Shown here in pieces: positions 36,008 through 44,946 of a stretch of 64,000 bases of DNA. The stretch comes from Bacillus thuringiensis. GTDB lineage: Bacteria > Bacillota > Bacilli > Bacillales > Bacillaceae_G. Both the position numbers and the translations under genes were made by a program. The number at the start of each line of letters is the position of its first letter. Positions within the stretch are counted from its first letter, which is position 1. Under the pieces are notes generated by a model. It did not search any database. It had not been told where the DNA came from and worked only from the letters and a program-made list of their open reading frames with translations. The stretch covers positions 1,052,501 to 1,116,500 of the forward strand of contig NZ_CP012099.1 in assembly GCF_001182785.1 (NCBI RefSeq). Reading direction: 5' to 3'.

Positions 36008-36682
36008 TTGCTTGAAGTAAAGTTTTACGATTGGAAAAAAAAACGTCCTAAAAAACATTATTTGCTTGTACATGAAATTAGGATTTTTGAGTTGATTTTC
36101 GCAAAGAAAGTTAGCGAGTTTGAGATGGGATTAAAAGAAATTGAGAAAGTTACTGTTTATTGTTTAGCTAAGGAGCACAATGATGTTTCATATAAAGTGA
36201 ATAGGGCATCGGGTGAAATTAGTATACTGGTTCCTTATGATTTTATGAATTTCTTAACACTGGAATCAGTTGAAGAGAAATACAAAGAGTTTTGCAAATT
36301 AGTACGCCAATATGTTGTCCCTGGACTTGAAGAAAACTCTACTCTTTCATCATCTATTGTTAAAGGGTATATAGAGGAGACTTTAGAAGAGATTGTGAAG
36401 CAAAACTATGAAGGGATATTTTTAGTTGGGAAGACACCTAAGAAAAGCCCAAGCCGTAAGAAGATAGCCATATTAAAAGGAATTCATCGTGTTAAAGGTT
36501 TCCAGCTACGATGTGAAGTGTATGATGAAAAGGGATTAAAGATTCGAGATCAATTATTGGTGGAAGAGGTAGGGAATGAAATGGTGTATGCAAGATTTTT
36601 GGGTACATTAAAATGGGAAAGTGAAAATCTAATAGTAGTTCAATCTAAATCCAGTAGTTGGAAAGAAGAAATCTATCTTTAA
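36008..36682 (+). CDS. Hypothetical protein in the immunity bank
   Basis: A 224-residue soluble, Lys/Glu-rich protein. It starts with TTG after AAAGGAGTG. The N-terminal half is helical and the C-terminal half looks like mixed beta structure. No recognised family. It is one of a run of same-strand genes with individual ribosome sites and intergenic gaps of 40-130 bp, so an immunity role is possible but not shown by the sequence. Confidence 0.65.
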   Translation: MLEVKFYDWKKKRPKKHYLLVHEIRIFELIFAKKVSEFEMGLKEIEKVTVYCLAKEHNDVSYKVNRASGEISILVPYDFMNFLTLESVEEKYKEFCKLVRQYVVPGLEENSTLSSSIVKGYIEETLEEIVKQNYEGIFLVGKTPKKSPSRKKIAILKGIHRVKGFQLRCEVYDEKGLKIRDQLLVEEVGNEMVYARFLGTLKWESENLIVVQSKSSSWKEEIYL

Positions 36683-36722
36683 TAACAAGGTTGTATAGTA
36701 GAAGGAGGGTTGTAGAGCATAA

Positions 36723-37343
36723 ATGAATTTTTTTCGAAAAAATAAATTAAGTGACATTCAGAAAAAATACTATGAACATTTTGGAGAGCCTAGTCAGATT
36801 CTTGAATATACCTGGGGTGAAAGAGGAGCTAAAAGAGTAGAATTAGATAATACCGCTCTAAAAAAAGGAATGCTATACGTTTTAGAATTCCCGAAAAATG
36901 AAGATAGGCCAGTATGGACATATGTAACATTAGGGATGTCAGCTGAATATATGACTAATGGTGCTAAAGGAGAATTAATTTGGTTAAATACAAATCAAAA
37001 TGATGAAATAATTGATTTGCTTGCTGGATTAGCACATTATCCATTTATAGATGAAACCTCGTTTGATTATGGGGATACAATTTCTAATGCGGATGCTAAA
37101 TCTGATTTTTCAATGAATGTGCTTTTAGTAAGCCCGGCAGTTATTGAGGCAGGAGAGTCTCCAGAGCTAATGGAGTTTTTTGAAGAAAAAGAGCTTGATT
37201 TATTTTGGTTATTGCCTATTCATCAAGAAGAGAAAGAGTATATGTTGGAACAGGGAGATATTAGTGCGCTCTTTGACCTTTGGCTGGAAAAAGAGATTGA
37301 TACAGAAACTTTCTGTGATCCACATCGTCTATCAACGGTTTGA
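36723..37343 (+). CDS. SUFU-domain protein, likely immunity
   Basis: A 206-residue protein of the suppressor-of-fused (SUFU) fold. The segments YYEHFGEPSQI, LYVLEFP, WTYVTLGMS, LLAGLAHYPF and FWLLPIHQEEKEYM are in the usual order. In bacteria SUFU domains are common immunity proteins of polymorphic toxins. No toxin that could be its partner is left beside it. The ribosome site AAGGAGGG is rather far from the ATG (about 14 bp). Confidence 0.82.
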   Translation: MNFFRKNKLSDIQKKYYEHFGEPSQILEYTWGERGAKRVELDNTALKKGMLYVLEFPKNEDRPVWTYVTLGMSAEYMTNGAKGELIWLNTNQNDEIIDLLAGLAHYPFIDETSFDYGDTISNADAKSDFSMNVLLVSPAVIEAGESPELMEFFEEKELDLFWLLPIHQEEKEYMLEQGDISALFDLWLEKEIDTETFCDPHRLSTV

Positions 37344-37430
37344 GGAGTGGGCTGCTTTTGATGAAAGTAAAAGAGATAACAGATAACGGCTACACATGTG
37401 AAGATATATATCGAATGGGTGGGTGAAATC

Positions 37431-37868
37431 ATGCATGATTTGTTAAGAGATGCAATTTATCGAGGGGACATTGGAAATGCGATAGCCCATGCAAATAAAA
37501 TAAGTATTGAGGAATTGGAGGATTTTTTAATAGAATGGTCTTTTAATGAACCGAATATTATTGTATACACTTTCTTGACTAGTTATTTAGAGAGTCGCAA
37601 TGATGTTAGATTACATGCACTAGCATCAGATATTTTATGTCATCCACTCTGTCATTTAGAGGGGGCATATGTAGCTGCTTTTTATCATGCAAAGAAGTGT
37701 ATCGAATTGGAGCCTAATGATATGCAATATAGGGAGTTTTTATTGTTTTTTGCTAATGTTCCAGATGATATTTTTGAAGAAAAAGCAGCTATGAATTGGG
37801 CAAAAGAAATATTAAAAAATGACCCAAATAATGAAGTAGCTAAAAATTATATAAAAGAGAATTCGTGA
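37431..37868 (+). CDS. Helical repeat protein, possible immunity
   Basis: A 145-residue protein, all helical, with a TPR-like arrangement (YHAKKCIELEPNDMQYREFL, then NWAKEILKNDPNN). The ATG at 37431 follows GGGTGGGTGA; an in-frame upstream start at 37398 is less likely. Small helical repeat proteins of this sort occur as immunity genes in Bacillus WapA/LXG loci. The family could not be named. Confidence 0.62.
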   Translation: MHDLLRDAIYRGDIGNAIAHANKISIEELEDFLIEWSFNEPNIIVYTFLTSYLESRNDVRLHALASDILCHPLCHLEGAYVAAFYHAKKCIELEPNDMQYREFLLFFANVPDDIFEEKAAMNWAKEILKNDPNNEVAKNYIKENS

Positions 37869-37884
37869 AAAATGGATGTCTAAA

Positions 37885-37912
37885 AAGAAGAGCTGACGTA
37901 GGTTCTTCTTTC
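37885..37912 (+). terminator. Small hairpin terminator
   Basis: AAGAAGAGCT / AGGTTCTTCTT is followed by TCTTTAT. It is closely similar to the hairpin at 35225, including the T-rich tail, so the two gene ends share ancestry. Confidence 0.6.
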
Positions 37913-37943
37913 TTTATAGATTATGATCCAATGCATTAACGTT

Positions 37944-37998
37944 TTAAACGCAACATTCAGTGATGGGAAGCAGCTTGTATCGATTGTAAAAGTATAAG
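37944..37998 (+). pseudogene. Small rhs scrap
   Basis: The translation NATFSDGKQLVSIVKV is parallel to AATFNEGNQLVKF of the first rhs core (near 31005-31040). It ends after about 16 codons. Immediately after it a 16-bp block (38030-38045) is identical to 34751-34766. Confidence 0.45.
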
Positions 37999-38071
37999 TA
38001 AAAAGAAGGTTTCCAAGAGTGGCAGAAAGTAGATTATTATTGATTCATTGGAGTATAGGGAGGTATAAATA

Positions 38072-38509
38072 ATGGAATGTTTTCATGTAGGATGGAAGGA
38101 TGATAATTTTATCAAAGTTGCTATAACTGACTTTTCAAGTGAAGGAGATAGTTATTTTGGTGGAGCTTATTTCAAAGGAGAATGCGAACTAGGTTGTACT
38201 GGTTTTAAAGTGAAAACGACATCATTTTATTTTGACAATAATGCTATATATCACTTTTACAAAGACCTTCAAAAAACATATACAGTTGGATCTGGAACAG
38301 TACATTTTAAATCAGAATCAAATGAGTTATCTTTAACTTGTCACTTGGATATTGATGCATCTTTCAAAATTTCAGTTAGATTTAAAGAGCTTGAAGGAGA
38401 TAGCTCGCTAAGTTGTTATATATATGAATGCTACGAATGTATACCTACTATTAAAAGTCAGCTTACTTCCTTTTTGAATACTTTTAAATTTAACGGAAAT
38501 GAGTCTTGA
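38072..38509 (+). CDS. WapI-family immunity protein
   Basis: A 145-residue protein resembling the WapI family, the immunity proteins of WapA (rhs) contact-dependent toxins in Bacillus. The FKVKTTSFYFDNNAIYHFYKDLQKTY segment and the following beta-rich part match the family pattern. The ribosome site GGGAGG precedes the ATG by 11 bp. The related toxin is not found nearby, so it is an orphan here. Confidence 0.75.
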   Translation: MECFHVGWKDDNFIKVAITDFSSEGDSYFGGAYFKGECELGCTGFKVKTTSFYFDNNAIYHFYKDLQKTYTVGSGTVHFKSESNELSLTCHLDIDASFKISVRFKELEGDSSLSCYIYECYECIPTIKSQLTSFLNTFKFNGNES

Positions 38510-38585
38510 AGATTTTCTGCCGTAACAATTTAGGAATGAAATTACGAGAATGAAAGTGTGTTACTTAATATATGAGGTGATAATC

Positions 38586-39068
38586 GTGAACGAACGTTTA
38601 AAGAGAATTGCAATGTTAAGAGAAAAGGTCGAGGAAAAGGCTACTAGAGAAAAGTTTTTAATGTTATGTCCGTCTATAAAAGAATTTGAGATTATTAGTG
38701 GGAAGAAAATTGCTTCATTAGTAAACTTTTTAATTGATGAAACACCGAATCCTATCAAAGTTATGAGTAAATTAAATGCTGAACAAGTTATCAATGAAAT
38801 AAAAGAATTTGAACGTGAATTAACTAGTTTATTGTCTAAGAAGATTATTCTATGGTATGCACATGAAAATTGGGACTTTGGTGTGCAATTAGAATTAGAA
38901 GATTTCATGTTATATACAAAAGAAGTATTACATTTCATTGGATATGATGATGCTCAAAGAGGATTAATTTATTCTAGCCTTATTGTAGTAGATGCATCTA
39001 TGAGAAGTGGCTTTACTTTTCTAAAGAATGAGTATGATCTTGAAATAGTACTATGGAAAGAAGGCTGA
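38586..39068 (+). CDS. Hypothetical protein in the immunity bank
   Basis: A 160-residue soluble protein, mostly helical with a highly charged N-terminal third. The GTG at 38586 follows GAGGTGA by 6 bp; an ATG at 38550 lacks a site. No family was recognised. Immunity is a guess from position. Confidence 0.62.
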   Translation: MNERLKRIAMLREKVEEKATREKFLMLCPSIKEFEIISGKKIASLVNFLIDETPNPIKVMSKLNAEQVINEIKEFERELTSLLSKKIILWYAHENWDFGVQLELEDFMLYTKEVLHFIGYDDAQRGLIYSSLIVVDASMRSGFTFLKNEYDLEIVLWKEG

Positions 39069-39204
39069 ATGTATTAGAGTGTTTTGAAACAAATTGGATG
39101 AATGGTTGAATTTATTATTAGAAGAAGTGGTGCGTGGTTTAGTGTGATAGAAAGAAAAAGAGAGTCTTCAAGGGATATGTATAAGAGAGTAAAGGAGAGA
39201 AAAT

Positions 39205-39933
39205 ATGTCTTTTTATAAAGAGGAAATAGAAGGGGATAAATTGATTATAAGTGATGAAAGCATTGATATTTTAATGGATGCTTTTCAAGAGATTGAAAAG
39301 ATATATAATGAAGGTCCTCGCAGATTACCACATATAAATGAGTTAGAGATTATGTTGAAAAATGCATTAGAAATGCAGAGTGATAGTTTTTCTTTAGAGG
39401 AACAAGAAATAGTAGATTGTAAGTTTAAATTAAAGAAACGTCGCAAAAAATCATTTAAGCCAGGGATAGTTTTTGCGATAAATCTTAAAAATATTAATAA
39501 GTATGGGTACGGAATGTTAGTGAAAGGACAAAATGTTACGAGGCCATATGATGGGGAAACATATGTAGAATATTTTTCTTTATTTACAGATGAAAAAATA
39601 CGGATAAGCGAGTTTAAAAACTATTACAAGAATCAAAAAGAAGTATTATTTACGGCGTATACTGCCTGGTCTGGTTGGTTAGATGGTGATTGGAAAATTA
39701 TTGGTGGATTACCAATGGAATTGTTTGATCCGGGGGAGTATAATCTTCCAGATTTTGTGTTTGAGAATAAGGATCAGGGGACTTATTTTGTGAGCCGAGG
39801 GAGAGCAGATGGTCCTTTAATCGATTTTGAAATGGTTAGTGAAGAAGAAGGTAAGAAAATTAAAAATCCTTCAGGGATAGCAGGACAATATGTTATAGAA
39901 GATTGGTTGGAAGAGAAATATAGCATTTTATAA
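39205..39933 (+). CDS. Imm26-like immunity protein
   Basis: A 242-residue protein. The first ~80 residues are helical; from about 82 the motif KPGIVFAINLKNINKYGYGMLV and later EYFSLFTDEKI match the beta-rich Imm26 pattern (a domain that starts with a G-x-V/D-F-A-I stretch). Imm26 proteins protect against nuclease-type polymorphic toxins. The ribosome site is AAAGGAG. Here it is an orphan. Confidence 0.7.
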   Translation: MSFYKEEIEGDKLIISDESIDILMDAFQEIEKIYNEGPRRLPHINELEIMLKNALEMQSDSFSLEEQEIVDCKFKLKKRRKKSFKPGIVFAINLKNINKYGYGMLVKGQNVTRPYDGETYVEYFSLFTDEKIRISEFKNYYKNQKEVLFTAYTAWSGWLDGDWKIIGGLPMELFDPGEYNLPDFVFENKDQGTYFVSRGRADGPLIDFEMVSEEEGKKIKNPSGIAGQYVIEDWLEEKYSIL

Positions 39934-39995
39934 AAAAGAATGTTTTTGTGTTGAAGAGATCGCGGATTTTACTTGTATTTGAAAGGAGTAATAAT

Positions 39996-40250
39996 ATGGA
40001 TATTTATGAGTTGGCTAATGGTGTAGATTCAAAAGAAAAACTAGTAGAATTCCTGTTTTATTTTCAAAAAGATTTCAAAGAAAATAAAGATGAGTGGGAG
40101 AATATAACATTAGAAGATTATTTAAAATCAATGGAAGCATGGCTAAATGATTGTGATGGTGCTTTTCAAAATAAAGATGAAGAGATGCCTAAAAATATAT
40201 CATGGAATTTCATAGCGACGGTATTACTCGCGGGATCTTATTATGAATAA
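39996..40250 (+). CDS. DUF7660-like small acidic protein
   Basis: An 84-residue acidic protein with KEKLVEFLFYFQKDF, DEWENITLEDYLKSMEAWLND and a closing SWNFIATVLLAGSYYE, the pattern I associate with DUF7660. These small proteins are common beside polymorphic toxin genes. The ATG at 39996 follows AAAGGAG; the in-frame start at 39948 is not preceded by one. It is the last gene of the immunity bank. Confidence 0.72.
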   Translation: MDIYELANGVDSKEKLVEFLFYFQKDFKENKDEWENITLEDYLKSMEAWLNDCDGAFQNKDEEMPKNISWNFIATVLLAGSYYE

Positions 40251-40253
40251 GTA

Positions 40254-40290
40254 AAAAACGAAGAGTCTAAATAGTCCCTTCGTTTTTTTT
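40254..40290. terminator. Bidirectional terminator between immunity bank and cytK
   Basis: The stem AAAAACGAAG / CTTCGTTTTT with a ~14-nt loop is flanked by A- and T-runs and lies between convergent genes. Confidence 0.88.
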
Positions 40291-40292
40291 AC

Positions 40293-41303
40293 TTATTTTT
40301 TCTCTACCAATTTTTTATTCTTCCAATCTAGTGTGAACGATTTATTAAATGTTTTTTGATCAACGTCTTTTACGTTGTTTCCAACCCAGTTTGCAGTTCC
40401 GAATGTGAAGCCTGGACGAAGTTGGTAGTCGTCGGCGTGTTTTGTATAAGCGACTTGTAAGTTAGATTGATCTGTATTTTTTTCAGAGATAACAACAGCA
40501 ATCATACCAGGAGAGAACCCGCTATTTGCTAATGCTGGAAGTTGATCCATCGGTATTAAATTACCTTTTGCATCAGATTCATATAGGTATGTGCGAGAGT
40601 ACATGAACAGTTGGTTTCCATATAAAGAATGATAAGAATCACGTGTGTAAATACCCCAGTTTTGATTGTTATATCCGTTAAAGAATACGTTCCACTTTAC
40701 GTTTTTGTTTGTTTGGTCAATTAAATTTGTTTTATAACTAGTTTGTTTATAGCTTACAGAGTCAGACCAAGTGACTTGACCAGTTGCACCAGCCTCACCG
40801 CTAGGGCCATTAGGCGTTACAGAAGCTTTAACAGAACCACCAAGTTGATAAGATACACTAGATGTTACAGTCGTTTCTTCTACAGCATTTGTAGGTGCTA
40901 CGTTAAAGAAACGAGCGCTGTTATCTTGAAGGTTAAATGCAACATCATATTGTGAAGGATAACGTAATGTTGCACTAGCACCAGGGATTGGGTAGTTATC
41001 AATAGGTGCATCACTTATAGTAGGATTTGCTTTTAGAAAACTACCAGTCGTATTAATAACGGCAATCTGTTTATCTGCGCTTGGATCATCGATAAAAGTT
41101 ACCTTTAAAGACATTGTCATATTATCAGCTTGATCATTATTAAATGTATTATAGCTCGTATGTGTTTTTGCGTTTTGTCCGATATCTGTTACAACTTGTG
41201 ATGTTGTTTGAGCATAAGCAGCAGGTGTTGAAAGAGTTACAGCGCTACTAGCAAAAACAGCGGATAATGCTAAACATTTTAAGTATGTTTTAGAACGTTT
41301 CAT
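40293..41303 (-). CDS. cytK: Cytotoxin K (leukocidin/hemolysin-family pore-forming toxin)
   Basis: A 336-residue beta-barrel pore-forming toxin of the leukocidin/alpha-hemolysin family, secreted through a 31-residue signal peptide ending AYA. Motifs such as QTTSQVVTDIGQNAKTH at the mature N-terminus, SVSYQLGGSVKASVTP (stem region) and FFNGYNNQNWGIYTR match B. cereus CytK. The ATG at 41303 gives the standard length; the in-frame extension to 41399 is upstream leader. The PlcR box at 41385 places it in the PlcR quorum-sensing regulon. I judge the sequence closer to the common CytK-2 form than to the rare CytK-1, from memory. Confidence 0.96.
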   Translation of the reverse strand: MKRSKTYLKCLALSAVFASSAVTLSTPAAYAQTTSQVVTDIGQNAKTHTSYNTFNNDQADNMTMSLKVTFIDDPSADKQIAVINTTGSFLKANPTISDAPIDNYPIPGASATLRYPSQYDVAFNLQDNSARFFNVAPTNAVEETTVTSSVSYQLGGSVKASVTPNGPSGEAGATGQVTWSDSVSYKQTSYKTNLIDQTNKNVKWNVFFNGYNNQNWGIYTRDSYHSLYGNQLFMYSRTYLYESDAKGNLIPMDQLPALANSGFSPGMIAVVISEKNTDQSNLQVAYTKHADDYQLRPGFTFGTANWVGNNVKDVDQKTFNKSFTLDWKNKKLVEKK

Positions 41304-41384
41304 ACAATCACTTCCTTTTATCTTTGTCGATATATGTCGTATTGCATTTATATCGTAACATAAAAATAAAACGGAATAGATGTA

Positions 41385-41400
41385 TATGCATAATTGCATA
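41385..41400. promoter_or_regulatory. PlcR box of cytK
   Basis: TATGCATAATTGCATA is an exact match to the PlcR consensus TATGnAnnnnTnCATA, about 80 bp before the cytK start codon. Confidence 0.92.
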
Positions 41401-41594
41401 GGTGAGTTTTGAAGGATAAAGATAATAGAATTTCATCCAACACGTAAGACTCTAAAATGCCGATTACAGCCGTTCCTAAAAATTTTAAGACGATATGTTT
41501 ATCGATGTTTTTATTGGGAAGATTGAAGTGCTTAATATTTACGTTATAAGTGCATAACAAGTTATAATAGAAGAAATCAATAAGGAGGCTGGCT

Positions 41595-42701
41595 GTGAAG
41601 AATCTTCGTTATCTCAATATATTTACCATATTAATTATATACACACTACTTATGTTTTACATCGGCTGGAACGGATGGGTTTGGCTTCATGCGGTATTTG
41701 GCTGGGAATCTTGGGGATATTATGCTTTCATAGTCGCATTTATTTCATATGCGTACATTCTCGTGCAAGTGTTTAAGTTTCTGCCATTTCTGCGAACGAT
41801 AGGTTCGATTTGGTTTGCGGTTATACAATATGCACTTATGTTGTTGCCATTAGCTGATATTATGGTCTTTCTTTTACAGTTTTCAGTAGAGAAAGAAGCA
41901 GCAATTATTTGGACAGGGGCGGCTGTGATAGCTGCATTTATCTTTATCTTTGCGTACGGAGTATTTAATGCGTATAGTCCGGTAGTAAGAAAATACGAAG
42001 TGCACATACCGAAAAAGGTAGAGGGGCGTAAAAGTTTACGCATTGCGATGGCTTCTGATATGCATTTCGGTAAACTGTCTGGCGTTTCACATTTAAAAAG
42101 ACTTGTTCGTCATGTAAATGAGATGGAACCTGATATTATTTTGCTGCCAGGTGATATTATCGATGATCATCCAGGTGTGTTCATTCAAAAGAATATGGGA
42201 CCAATCATGAAACAAATGAAAGCACCATTAGGTGTATATGGCGTATTAGGGAACCATGAATACTACGGCAGAGCGGTTCCAGAGTTTTTACAAGAGATGG
42301 ATAAGATTGATATTCGTATTCTTTTAGATGAAGTAATCACCATTGAAGATGATTTCTATCTCGTTGGAAGAAGAGATAAAACAGAGCGAGATCGCCAAAG
42401 CTTTGAAAAACTTATGAGTACAGTGGATAAATCGATGCCTGTTATCGCAATGGATCACCAGCCATTTGAGTTGAAACAAGCAGCAGATGCTGGTGTAGAT
42501 TTATTATTATCCGGTCATACGCACCGCGGACAAATGGCGCCCAATCATATTGTAACGAGAAGAATGTACGAGCTAGACTGGGGATACGCACAAAAAGGCG
42601 CGTTCCACGCAATTGTTTCTTCTGGATTTGGATTTTGGGGACCACCGCTTAGACTTGGTAGTAGGTCGGAGATTGTGCAGGTAGAAGTTACGTTTGAATA
42701 A
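41595..42701 (+). CDS. Membrane-anchored metallophosphoesterase
   Basis: A 368-residue protein with about four N-terminal membrane segments (up to about residue 130) followed by a calcineurin-like phosphoesterase domain. The five metal-site motifs are visible: SDMHFG, GDIIDDH, GNHEYYG, AMDHQPFE and GHTHRGQ. The domain probably faces the outside. It resembles the YkuE/YpbG-type family; the substrate is unknown. The GTG start follows AAGGAGG. Confidence 0.9.
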   Translation: MKNLRYLNIFTILIIYTLLMFYIGWNGWVWLHAVFGWESWGYYAFIVAFISYAYILVQVFKFLPFLRTIGSIWFAVIQYALMLLPLADIMVFLLQFSVEKEAAIIWTGAAVIAAFIFIFAYGVFNAYSPVVRKYEVHIPKKVEGRKSLRIAMASDMHFGKLSGVSHLKRLVRHVNEMEPDIILLPGDIIDDHPGVFIQKNMGPIMKQMKAPLGVYGVLGNHEYYGRAVPEFLQEMDKIDIRILLDEVITIEDDFYLVGRRDKTERDRQSFEKLMSTVDKSMPVIAMDHQPFELKQAADAGVDLLLSGHTHRGQMAPNHIVTRRMYELDWGYAQKGAFHAIVSSGFGFWGPPLRLGSRSEIVQVEVTFE

Positions 42702-42709
42702 GGTTAAAT

Positions 42710-42756
42710 AAAAGGGATTATACATATTAATCATGTATAATCCCTTTTATTTTTTA
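42710..42756. terminator. Bidirectional terminator
   Basis: A perfect 16-bp stem AAAAGGGATTATACAT / ATGTATAATCCCTTTT is followed by ATTTTTT and lies between convergent genes. Confidence 0.9.
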
Positions 42757-42773
42757 TTTCTCAATCGCGCTCT

Positions 42774-43652
42774 TTACTTAAATATAATCTCAATTAGTTG
42801 TTGTGGATGTGCATTAATTAATCCATGAACAATAATAATTACCCATACCTTACGATAACGCGCCCACAAATATCCAAGGAATAGACCTACGATACCAAGG
42901 TTCACAATGACCGTAGCTGTATCAATATCCCAATGACCAGAGCCATGTAATGCGATATGCCAGCTTGCCCATAACAATGATGTAAGAAGAATAGCCGGCC
43001 AAGTACCTAGTAATAATTCCAAACGTGTTTGCAACCAAACTCTATAAAAAATCTCTTCAAGTACACTATTTATAAGAAACCCTACAAGTAAAATGGAGAT
43101 TAAAATCGTGGGTTCCATTTTCATTGAAACAAATGGTGTAGAGAATATAGAAAAGAAGTTGAAGTAACCCCAGATTATAATGACAATAAGTGGTGTAAAC
43201 TGATACCATCTAATATCCCCTGTTGATTTTACTTGCTTTGGTCGTTCTTTTTTATAAAACAAAAGCAGCATTAATGGAGTGAATAATAATAAAATAATTT
43301 TAAATATCATAAACCACAATTGTAATGCCATTCCTTCAAAGTTCGTGGTGAGAAGACAAATCGTGAAGAGGGAGCCACTTAAGAATAAGATAGCAGTTTG
43401 AATTATGATGCGCCTTGGTTCAAATTGTTGAAGGGGATTATAGTTTTTATGATGAAATGGTAGGAAACGGACAAGGAGTATACCGACAATAACAGGGATC
43501 CACTTGTACCAAAAAGGGATTGTGCCCTTATGATCCCCGCTGTAACGAATGTTCGTTTCTCCGATCCATATAAGCCAAAGAGATGAAAGTAAAATAATAA
43601 GCATAATGATACCGCCAATTAACTTCCCCGCTTTTGGAAAATAACTGTCCAT
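42774..43652 (-). CDS. CPBP-family intramembrane protease
   Basis: A 292-residue membrane protein with about eight membrane segments. The CAAX-protease/bacteriocin-processing motifs are EEIFYR (EExxxR) around residue 205, WASWHIALH (FxxxH type) and the final NAHP. The family cuts prenylated or small peptide substrates within the membrane, but bacterial substrates are mostly unknown. The ATG at 43652 follows GAAAGGTCGG; an in-frame ATG six codons earlier is less well placed. Confidence 0.87.
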   Translation of the reverse strand: MDSYFPKAGKLIGGIIMLIILLSSLWLIWIGETNIRYSGDHKGTIPFWYKWIPVIVGILLVRFLPFHHKNYNPLQQFEPRRIIIQTAILFLSGSLFTICLLTTNFEGMALQLWFMIFKIILLLFTPLMLLLFYKKERPKQVKSTGDIRWYQFTPLIVIIIWGYFNFFSIFSTPFVSMKMEPTILISILLVGFLINSVLEEIFYRVWLQTRLELLLGTWPAILLTSLLWASWHIALHGSGHWDIDTATVIVNLGIVGLFLGYLWARYRKVWVIIIVHGLINAHPQQLIEIIFK

Positions 43653-43929
43653 AGTTATCCGACCTTTCATATTATAATTGTAAGTCAGTCTCTAATTGAA
43701 TCTATTCGTTTCTTTTTTCTTTAATAAATATGTATGTATAAATCTATTAAAACAAAAAAGAGGGGGTGTGAAAATATTTTCTTTTTTATGATTGAACTTG
43801 ATAAGAATAAGAGAACCTGCTTTTTTTATAAAAACAAAACATTTATATTCAAATTACAGAATAGTATATTTACGCTTCTTCAAAAAAGAGATAATATAAA
43901 AAGACTTTGCTTGAAAAGGGGGATTGTAA

Positions 43930-44901
43930 GTGATCATATCAGATGTACTATACGGAAAATTTGAAGTGGATGCAGTGCTAGAAGAATTATTTTTAAGTAA
44001 GCCTATGCAAAGACTAAAGGGAATTCATCAAGCAGGCGCAAGTTACTTAATGAACGAGAAATGGAATGTAACTCGTTTTGAGCATTCAGTGGGTGTTATG
44101 TTATTAGTGAAAAAACTAGGTGGTTCAGTAGAAGAACAGATTGCTGGTTTACTACATGACGTATCACATACTGCTTTTTCCCATGTGATTGATTACGTTT
44201 TTGATAATGAAGATGAAAGTTATCATGAAGAGATATTTAGTTCTGTTGTGAACAACTCAGAAATTCCAGCGATCCTTGCGAGGCATGGTTATAACTATGA
44301 AGATATTTTATTAGATGATTCGAAGTGGACGTTACTGGAAAGGTCAGCGCCCGAATTATGCGCAGATCGAGTGGATTATACGTTACGAGATATGTATACA
44401 TATGGGTATATTTCTTTAGAAGAAGTTCACAGTTTTTTAGAGGATGTCATCGAAGTAGAGGGGAAAATGGTTCTTCAAAGTATCGAAATAGCTGAATGGT
44501 TTACAGAAACGTATTACAAAGAAGTAATCGATTTCTTGATGGAACCAATGAATATTTACGGAAATGATATGTTAGCAAAAACGTTAAAGGTAGCTCTTCA
44601 TAAAAGGATTATTCATGCAGATGATTTTCTTCTTGAAGATGATGAGCTTATTTCGAAATTGCAGCAATGTAATGACCCCGAAGTAGAAGCTTTATTAAGC
44701 AAAGTTCATCCAAATGTAAAAGTAAAAGAAGATAGAAACGATTATGATTTACATCAGAAAAATAAAGTGCGTCTTATTGATCCGCCGTTACTTCGTGAAG
44801 AGGAAGTTATTCCAGCATCTGTTGTGTCAGAAAACATAAGACAGATGAGAGATATTGCTTATGAAAAAGCGGTGAGAGGGATGTATGTGAAATTGCTTTA
44901 A
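43930..44901 (+). CDS. HD-domain hydrolase
   Basis: A 323-residue protein. The metal-binding HD motif is intact: RFEHSVGVM for the first His, GLLHDVSHTAFSH for the HD pair, and CADRVDYTLRD for the last Asp. The early PMQRLKGIHQAG matches the dGTPase-like/HD branch. It could act on a phosphorylated nucleotide, but the substrate is unknown. The GTG start follows AAAAGGGGGA. It is a single-gene unit. Confidence 0.88.
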   Translation: MIISDVLYGKFEVDAVLEELFLSKPMQRLKGIHQAGASYLMNEKWNVTRFEHSVGVMLLVKKLGGSVEEQIAGLLHDVSHTAFSHVIDYVFDNEDESYHEEIFSSVVNNSEIPAILARHGYNYEDILLDDSKWTLLERSAPELCADRVDYTLRDMYTYGYISLEEVHSFLEDVIEVEGKMVLQSIEIAEWFTETYYKEVIDFLMEPMNIYGNDMLAKTLKVALHKRIIHADDFLLEDDELISKLQQCNDPEVEALLSKVHPNVKVKEDRNDYDLHQKNKVRLIDPPLLREEEVIPASVVSENIRQMRDIAYEKAVRGMYVKLL

Positions 44902-44903
44902 AA

Positions 44904-44945
44904 GAAAAAGGTGTCATCAATTATGATGACACCTTTTTCTTTTAA
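44904..44945 (+). terminator. Terminator of the HD-domain gene
   Basis: The stem AAAAAGGTGTCATCA / TGATGACACCTTTTT with an ATTA loop is followed by CTTTT. Confidence 0.92.
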
Positions 44946-44946
44946 A

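Noticed and set aside
43734..43964. A 76-codon ORF before the HD-domain gene
   Set aside because: It has no ribosome site, a Lys/Phe-rich composition typical of AT-rich noise, and overlaps the real HD-domain start.
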